Shown: piece by piece, positions 29,084 to 32,866 of the stretch | How the letters are laid out: every line of letters begins with the position of its first letter | Position numbering within the stretch: the first letter of the stretch is position 1 | Origin: a virus | IMG/VR virus record: IMGVR_UViG_3300044633_000308 | Location: 1 to 32,866 of that record | Length of the DNA: 32,866 nt | Reading direction: 5' to 3' (one strand) | Translations under genes and position numbers: made by a program | Notes under the pieces: model-generated | Told to the model about the DNA's origin: nothing | The model's input: the letters and a program-made list of their open reading frames with translations, nothing else | The model's database searches: none

Positions 29084-29282
29084 AAGAAAAGATTACAGCC
29101 GATTAAAAATAACCATCATCGAGTTATGGTTTAGATTTGAGTACTTTGGTAGGCAAACATTTATTAACCGAATGGCGATTAGTTCTAAAAAACTTAATCG
29201 AATTATTGACGAGTGGGAGCAGAACGATGAATGTATTTTAGTTGAAAGTAAATTAAATAATACTGCAAAAAGTTATTTATGA
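29076..29282 (+). CDS. Hypothetical early basic protein, 68 aa, possible DNA-binding
   Basis: A basic protein (DRRKDYSRLKITIIELWFRF, then INRMAISSKKLNRIIDEWEQ) with helix-turn-helix-like spacing in the second part. I choose the ATG at 29076, which overlaps the membrane protein stop by 8 bases. The longer version from 29043 would overlap by 41 bases and add an unlikely N-terminus. Family unknown. Confidence 0.55.
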   Translation: MDRRKDYSRLKITIIELWFRFEYFGRQTFINRMAISSKKLNRIIDEWEQNDECILVESKLNNTAKSYL

Positions 29283-29527
29283 GCAAGCACAAAGACCAGC
29301 TAATGCATAAGCTAGTATGCTTATCGCATTTATTACTAGAGAATTTAGACGAATTGCAAGCGACAACTCCAAAGATGAAAAAAGCTAGATTAGATTTAAT
29401 CGCTTTGTTTGAGGAAATGAATAACGAGTTAGCAACAACCGATACGATTCTCAAAACGACTTATTTTAACGATATAAGTAAAAAAATCGATACAATTATT
29501 CGCAAAAATTTTGATGGTAATATGTAA
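29279..29527 (+). CDS. Hypothetical early helical protein, 82 aa
   Basis: A helical protein (HKLVCLSHLLLENLDELQAT, then LDLIALFEEMNNELATTDTI) joined to the previous gene by a 4-base overlap. The pattern resembles small early proteins of Bacteroidota phages of unknown role. Its end contains the -33 box of the helicase promoter (TTG at 29511-29513). Confidence 0.55.
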   Translation: MSKHKDQLMHKLVCLSHLLLENLDELQATTPKMKKARLDLIALFEEMNNELATTDTILKTTYFNDISKKIDTIIRKNFDGNM

Positions 29528-29540
29528 ATTACTATTATTG
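29511..29540 (+). promoter_or_regulatory. Promoter for the helicase-methyltransferase operon
   Basis: TTG at 29511-29513 and TATTATTG at 29533-29540 with a 19-base spacer. The -7 element differs from TAnnTTTG at one base, but the spacing equals that of the perfect promoter at 1815. Confidence 0.6.
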
Positions 29541-29626
29541 CAAAAGAAATCCGCCAAGATTGAATTTATAATTAACTCACTCTTTGCACTTGGCGGTCAT
29601 TGAGTGGGTTTTTTAATTTTAATATA
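29541..29626 (+). promoter_or_regulatory. Structured leader with interlocked stems and a terminator before the helicase gene
   Basis: Stem 1 pairs CCGCCAAG (29551-29558) with CTTGGCGG (29589-29596), 8 bp perfect. Stem 2 pairs AACTCACTC (29574-29582) with GAGTGGGTT (29602-29610), 9 bp with one T-G wobble, and runs into TTTTTT ending at 29614, 12 bases before the ATG. The arms alternate, giving an H-type pseudoknot with loops of about 15, 6 and 5 bases. This is the most compact of the three leaders. Confidence 0.7.
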
Positions 29627-30997
29627 ATGACAGAATATCAAAAGTTCTTAGAACAAAAAAGACATTCAATAGGAAACTTTGGATTTGAGGCAAATTACAT
29701 TCCAGAGATTGCTTTTGATTTTCAAAAGTATGTTATTGAAAAAGCTATTTTAAAAGGTCGTAGCGCAGTATTTTTAGATACTGGATTAGGTAAGACATTA
29801 GTGCAGCTTTCACTTGCTAAAAACATAGTAAATCACACAAACAAAAAAGTATTAATTCTTACTCCTTTGGCGGTTGCTTTTCAATTTATTTTAGAAGCTG
29901 AAAAGTTAGGTATTGAAGATATCGAATATTCAAAAGACGGAAAACATACTAAAAAAATTGTAGTTTGTAATTACGAGCGTTTGCATTACTTTAATGAAAA
30001 AGACTTTGAGGGTGTTATACTAGATGAAAGTTCGATACTTAAAAACTTTGATGGAAAGATTAAACAGGAAGTAACATCTTTTGTTAAGAAAATACCTTTT
30101 AGATTTTTATCTACTGCGACACCATCCCCAAATGATTTTATCGAATTAGGTACAAGTAGCGAGGCGCTAGGTTATATGGGTTATATGGATATGCTAGGAA
30201 AGTTTTTTAAAAACAATCAAAATAGCGTAGATAGTAATAACCGTAATATTGGTGAAAAGTTTTATTTAAAGCCTCACGCTGAAAAAGATTTCTTTGCATG
30301 GGTTAATCAATGGTCGATTATGGCAAAAATGCCAAGCGATTTAGGTTTTAGTAATGATCGTTATAATTTACCTAAATTGATTATAAATAAACATATTGTA
30401 GAAAATCAATCTTTATTTGACTTAGATGGTCAAATGAGTATGTTTGTTCCTATTGCTAAATCAATGACAGAAGTTAGACACGAACAAAAGCAAACAGAAG
30501 AAAAACGATGTGAAAAAGCTATTGAATTAGCGCAAGGAAAAACTAGCGTATACTGGTGTAACACAAACAACGAAAGCTCAATACTTAAACATTCAGATAA
30601 AAACGCAGTTGAAATAATTGGTTCTCAATCCATAGACAAAAAAGAAGAAATACTTTTAGCGTTTGCCAATGGTGATATAGAACGTTTAATTACAAAAGCT
30701 AAAATGACTTCTATGGGTTTAAATTGGCAGCATTGCAATCACTCGGTATTTTTTCCAACTTGGAGCTATGAACAATATTACCAAGCTATAAGACGTTTTT
30801 GGCGTTTTGGACAAACTAAAGATGTAACTATTGATTTAGTTGTTTCAGATGGACAAACAAGGGTATTAGAAGCCTTACAGCAAAAGACACAAAAAGCAAT
30901 CGAATTGCATAAAAATTTAACCGAAAATGTTAATCGTTCATTTGAACACAAAGTAAAAGAATTTAACAAAGAAATTATCAAACCTAACTTTATTTAA
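29627..30997 (+). CDS. SNF2-like DNA helicase/translocase
   Basis: A 456-residue superfamily 2 enzyme. Walker A is DTGLGKT (51-57), motif II LDESS (132-136, DExx form), and motif III STATPSPND (162-170). The C-terminal lobe has MTSMGLNWQHC and the arginine-rich motif VI AIRRFWRFGQTKDV. The pattern matches phage SNF2-type helicases that often sit beside a DNA methyltransferase. I choose ATG 29627; the upstream TTG at 29600 lies inside the terminator stem. Likely roles are DNA translocation in replication, repair or protection from restriction. Confidence 0.88.
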   Translation: MTEYQKFLEQKRHSIGNFGFEANYIPEIAFDFQKYVIEKAILKGRSAVFLDTGLGKTLVQLSLAKNIVNHTNKKVLILTPLAVAFQFILEAEKLGIEDIEYSKDGKHTKKIVVCNYERLHYFNEKDFEGVILDESSILKNFDGKIKQEVTSFVKKIPFRFLSTATPSPNDFIELGTSSEALGYMGYMDMLGKFFKNNQNSVDSNNRNIGEKFYLKPHAEKDFFAWVNQWSIMAKMPSDLGFSNDRYNLPKLIINKHIVENQSLFDLDGQMSMFVPIAKSMTEVRHEQKQTEEKRCEKAIELAQGKTSVYWCNTNNESSILKHSDKNAVEIIGSQSIDKKEEILLAFANGDIERLITKAKMTSMGLNWQHCNHSVFFPTWSYEQYYQAIRRFWRFGQTKDVTIDLVVSDGQTRVLEALQQKTQKAIELHKNLTENVNRSFEHKVKEFNKEIIKPNFI

Positions 30998-30999
30998 TT

Positions 31000-32013
31000 A
31001 TGAAAAACCAAGTAAAAGACCAAGTAGTTACAGACAAATACGCTATTTATAATAGCGATTGTATGTTAGTAATGCCAACTTTGGCAGATGAAAGTATTGA
31101 TCTTTCAGTTTATAGTCCTCCGTTTGCTGGATTATACAATTATTCAAGTAGTGAAAACGATTTTAGCAACTGCGAAAGCAAAGAACAATTTTTAGAACAA
31201 TATGAGTTTTTAATTTCTGAAATAGCAAGGGTAACAAAAAAAGGTCGTATAACTGCTGTTCATTGTACAGATGTATTTGACAATACTTGTAGGCTTTGGG
31301 ATTTTCCAAACGAGATTATTAGAATACATACAAAGTACGGTTTTGAATATCGTAACCGCATTACAATTTGGAAAGAGCCTTTAAAAGTTCGTATGCGTAC
31401 AATGGTCCAATCTTTAATGCATAAATTTATAGTTGAAGATTCAACAAAATGCTTTACCGCAATGCCTGATTATGTATTGATATTTACTAAAAAAGGTGAA
31501 AATGAAACTCCAGTAGTGCATCCTTACGGAATGAATCATTACGCTGGTGAAGTTCCAATACTTCCAAACATATTAAGAGCGTGGAATAACGCTAATAATT
31601 CTAATCTTAACGAGGTTGAATTATGGGAACATTTAAACAACATAAATGAAGATGATAAAATCACAAAATTGAATCATTATATTTGGCAACGTTACGCATC
31701 TAGTGTTTGGGATGATATTCGTATAGATAACGTTTTGCCTTTTAGAGATAGTAAAGAAGAAGATGATGAAAAACACGTGCATCCGCTTCAATTAGATGTT
31801 ATCGATAGGATTGTAGAATTGTATTCAAATCCTAATGAAGTTGTTTTAACTCCTTTTATGGGTGTAGGTAGTGAGGTTTTTAGCCCCGTTTCTATGGGTA
31901 GGAAAGCAATAGGTATTGAATTAAAAGATAGTTACTTTAAACAAGCTATTTTAAATTTAAAAGAAGCTGAGAAAAGATTTAAAGAAAAAATTAAACAAGA
32001 ACAATTATTTTAA
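31000..32013 (+). CDS. Beta-class DNA methyltransferase (probable N4-cytosine or N6-adenine)
   Basis: A 337-residue SAM-dependent enzyme. Catalytic motif IV SPPF (39-42) comes first and the SAM-binding motif I PFMGVGS (285-291, then GIEL) near the end, the beta-group order. SPPF is more typical of N4-cytosine enzymes, while adenine enzymes usually have DPPY/F. The target-recognition part should lie around 150-250. It starts two bases after the helicase gene. It could mark the phage genome against host restriction. No partner endonuclease is visible. Confidence 0.88.
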   Translation: MKNQVKDQVVTDKYAIYNSDCMLVMPTLADESIDLSVYSPPFAGLYNYSSSENDFSNCESKEQFLEQYEFLISEIARVTKKGRITAVHCTDVFDNTCRLWDFPNEIIRIHTKYGFEYRNRITIWKEPLKVRMRTMVQSLMHKFIVEDSTKCFTAMPDYVLIFTKKGENETPVVHPYGMNHYAGEVPILPNILRAWNNANNSNLNEVELWEHLNNINEDDKITKLNHYIWQRYASSVWDDIRIDNVLPFRDSKEEDDEKHVHPLQLDVIDRIVELYSNPNEVVLTPFMGVGSEVFSPVSMGRKAIGIELKDSYFKQAILNLKEAEKRFKEKIKQEQLF

Positions 32014-32021
32014 TATCTTTG
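32014..32021 (+). promoter_or_regulatory. -7 element of the recombination operon promoter
   Basis: TATCTTTG fits TAnnTTTG and lies directly after the methyltransferase stop. The -33 position reads TTA (31991-31993, 20-base spacer) instead of TTG, so the promoter is probably weaker than that at 1815. Confidence 0.6.
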
Positions 32022-32122
32022 CAAAACAATCTGGTCAGAGATTGAAAAAAAACTATAATCTATCCTGACTTTGCCTATGCTGACCCGTAGGATTTAAGTT
32101 AGGATTTTTTAATTTAAACATT
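32022..32122 (+). promoter_or_regulatory. Structured leader with interlocked stems and a terminator before the recombination operon (complete copy)
   Basis: Stem 1 pairs GGTCAG (32033-32038) with CTGACC (32080-32085). Stem 2 pairs ATCCTGAC (32062-32069; counted inclusively, with one wobble) with GTTAGGAT (32098-32105), followed by a T-tract to 32110 and the ATG at 32123. GTCAG (32034-32038) can instead pair with CTGAC at 32065-32069, which is the 5' arm of stem 2. That pairing would break the terminator, so this leader has a visible two-state switch. Confidence 0.65.
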
Positions 32123-32566
32123 ATGTCAAAAGATTTATTTCAGTTAATGCGCCAACAAGAGATTGACACGCAAAATTTCCTTCCAAACAAAAAAGAGATC
32201 CAGTTCTCCGCACAAACATTTATTAAAGAAGTGTTAGATGCTGGAGAGATTGACAAAATTGAACTACTAGCACAAGCCAAAAGAATGGGCGAAGCGTTAG
32301 ATGTTATTAATGCAGAACTTATAAAAGTTCTCCCACAAGAAAACTTTGAGGGGTACGGATTAAAAGGTACGTTCCGAAGTGGAGGCGAAACTATCAATTA
32401 CAAAGATTGCGAAGTTTGGAGTGATATTAACCGAGAATTAAAAGAACGTGAGGACTTACTAAAGTTAGCTTTAAAATCGCAAAACGAAATCTACGATGCG
32501 GCTGGAGTTCAAGTGCCTAAAGTATCAACAACGCCACGCAAAAGTAGTATGGCAATATCATTTTAA
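32123..32566 (+). CDS. Gp157-like helical protein, second (variant) copy
   Basis: A 147-residue variant of the protein at 72-515. Differences cluster at residues 23-31 (NKKEIQFSAQ against NRLEIQLSAK) and around the GYGLKG segment. The conserved remainder, including the charged ERE helix, shows that both alleles are intact. In a circular genome this is the same locus as 72-515 and should not be counted twice. Confidence 0.65.
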   Translation: MSKDLFQLMRQQEIDTQNFLPNKKEIQFSAQTFIKEVLDAGEIDKIELLAQAKRMGEALDVINAELIKVLPQENFEGYGLKGTFRSGGETINYKDCEVWSDINRELKEREDLLKLALKSQNEIYDAAGVQVPKVSTTPRKSSMAISF

Positions 32567-32595
32567 AACAATAATTAATTTTAATATCTTATCTT

Positions 32596-32866
32596 ATGAA
32601 AAACATTGCAACCGCTTTATTAAAAGCACAATCCGAAATGAGCAACGCCAAAAAAGGCGCAGTAAATCCATTTTTTAAAAGCAAGTACGCAGATTTAAAC
32701 GCAATCCGGGAGGCAGTTATTCCAACGCTAAACTCAAACGGTATCTCGGTACTACAGCCGATTGTTCACGTGGATGGGAAAAACTTTGTTAAGACTATTT
32801 TGCTGCACGAAACTGGGGAAATGATGGAATCTTTGACCGAAATAGTTTACAACAAAATAAACGATG
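32596..32866 (+). CDS. erf: ERF annealing protein, second copy, truncated by the window end
   Basis: The first 90 codons of a variant erf gene, open to the window edge. It has the same NPFFKSKYADL motif and only one amino-acid change in this part. The gap before it is one base longer than in the left copy. Like the preceding gene it is best read as the same locus from another haplotype. Confidence 0.85.
   Translation, partial: MKNIATALLKAQSEMSNAKKGAVNPFFKSKYADLNAIREAVIPTLNSNGISVLQPIVHVDGKNFVKTILLHETGEMMESLTEIVYNKIND

Larger units (their letters stand above)
32052..32866. repeat. Right copy of the diverged terminal direct repeat
   Basis: It matches 1-815. The gene content is the same (leader, Gp157-like gene, start of erf). 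The Gp157-like proteins differ at eight residues and the ERF fragments at one (A to S in the NANG/NSNG segment), with many more silent changes. This fits two natural variants under purifying selection. Confidence 0.9.

Noticed and set aside
29600-29626. Longer N-terminus of the helicase gene from TTG 29600
   Set aside because: It would lie inside the terminator stem and T-tract. The ATG at 29627 gives a normal start with the family's usual N-terminus.
1-32866. Lysogeny module, tRNA genes or CRISPR array
   Set aside because: I found no integrase, repressor/Cro pair, tRNA-like cloverleaf or regularly spaced repeats. Absence by eye is not proof, and a tRNA scan would settle that part.

Overview
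The window looks like one complete genome of a tailed phage with a long, probably siphovirus-like tail, infecting a member of the Bacteroidota, most likely a Flavobacterium relative. The base composition is AT-rich. Genes are packed tightly with ATGA/TAATG overlaps and no Shine-Dalgarno boxes. Promoters match the Bacteroidota pattern (-33 TTG, -7 TAnnTTTG). The protein set (XkdF-type protease, portal with a MuF-like tail, small sigma-like factor, DUF3310, DUF6291) is typical of phages of that phylum. I see no integrase, repressor, tRNA, CRISPR array or insertion sequence, so nothing points to lysogeny. The last 815 bases repeat the first 815 at roughly 92% identity. The contig therefore reads as a circular or circularly permuted unit of about 32.05 kb that was assembled past its own start into a related variant.

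Layout. (1) 1-1818: recombination operon with a Gp157-like helical protein, an ERF annealing protein, an SSB-like protein with an acidic DDLPF tip, and a NinB-like protein. (2) 1815-6408: replication and early genes behind a strong promoter and structured leader: a DUF6291-like protein, a divergent P-loop ATPase, a NinG nuclease, then many small proteins including DUF3310 and a lipoprotein. (3) 6410-8664: sigma-like factor, terminase small and large subunits. (4) 8694-15999: tail genes, including a probable -1 frameshift chaperone pair, up to the tape measure. (5) 16038-21409: head genes in an unusual position after the tail block: protease/scaffold, major capsid protein, tail-tube candidate, portal-MuF fusion, adaptor. 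(6) 21411-25708: tail fibre region, holin candidate and GH24 endolysin. (7) 25748-27385: HTH-metallophosphoesterase and a u-spanin candidate, closed by a bidirectional terminator. (8) 27448-27849: the only minus-strand operon, three small genes, facing a divergent plus-strand early operon of small proteins (27944-29527). (9) 29627-32013: SNF2-like helicase plus beta-class DNA methyltransferase.

Two sequence patterns suggest how the genome is controlled. First, the three DNA-metabolism operons (recombination, replication, helicase/methyltransferase) each start with a Bacteroidota-type promoter and an 85-106 nt leader. Each leader has the same arrangement: stem-1 5' arm, stem-2 5' arm, stem-1 3' arm, stem-2 3' arm plus a T-tract, ending just before the ATG. 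This is an interlocked (pseudoknot-like) terminator shared by three unrelated sequences, and it is my best candidate for an undescribed regulatory system. Second, three late genes share ACAAA-N12-AGTCTTA-N5-ATG at identical spacing. This may be a late promoter read with the help of the phage-encoded sigma-like factor, or a shared translation leader. All functional calls rest on motif recognition by eye, not on database searches.
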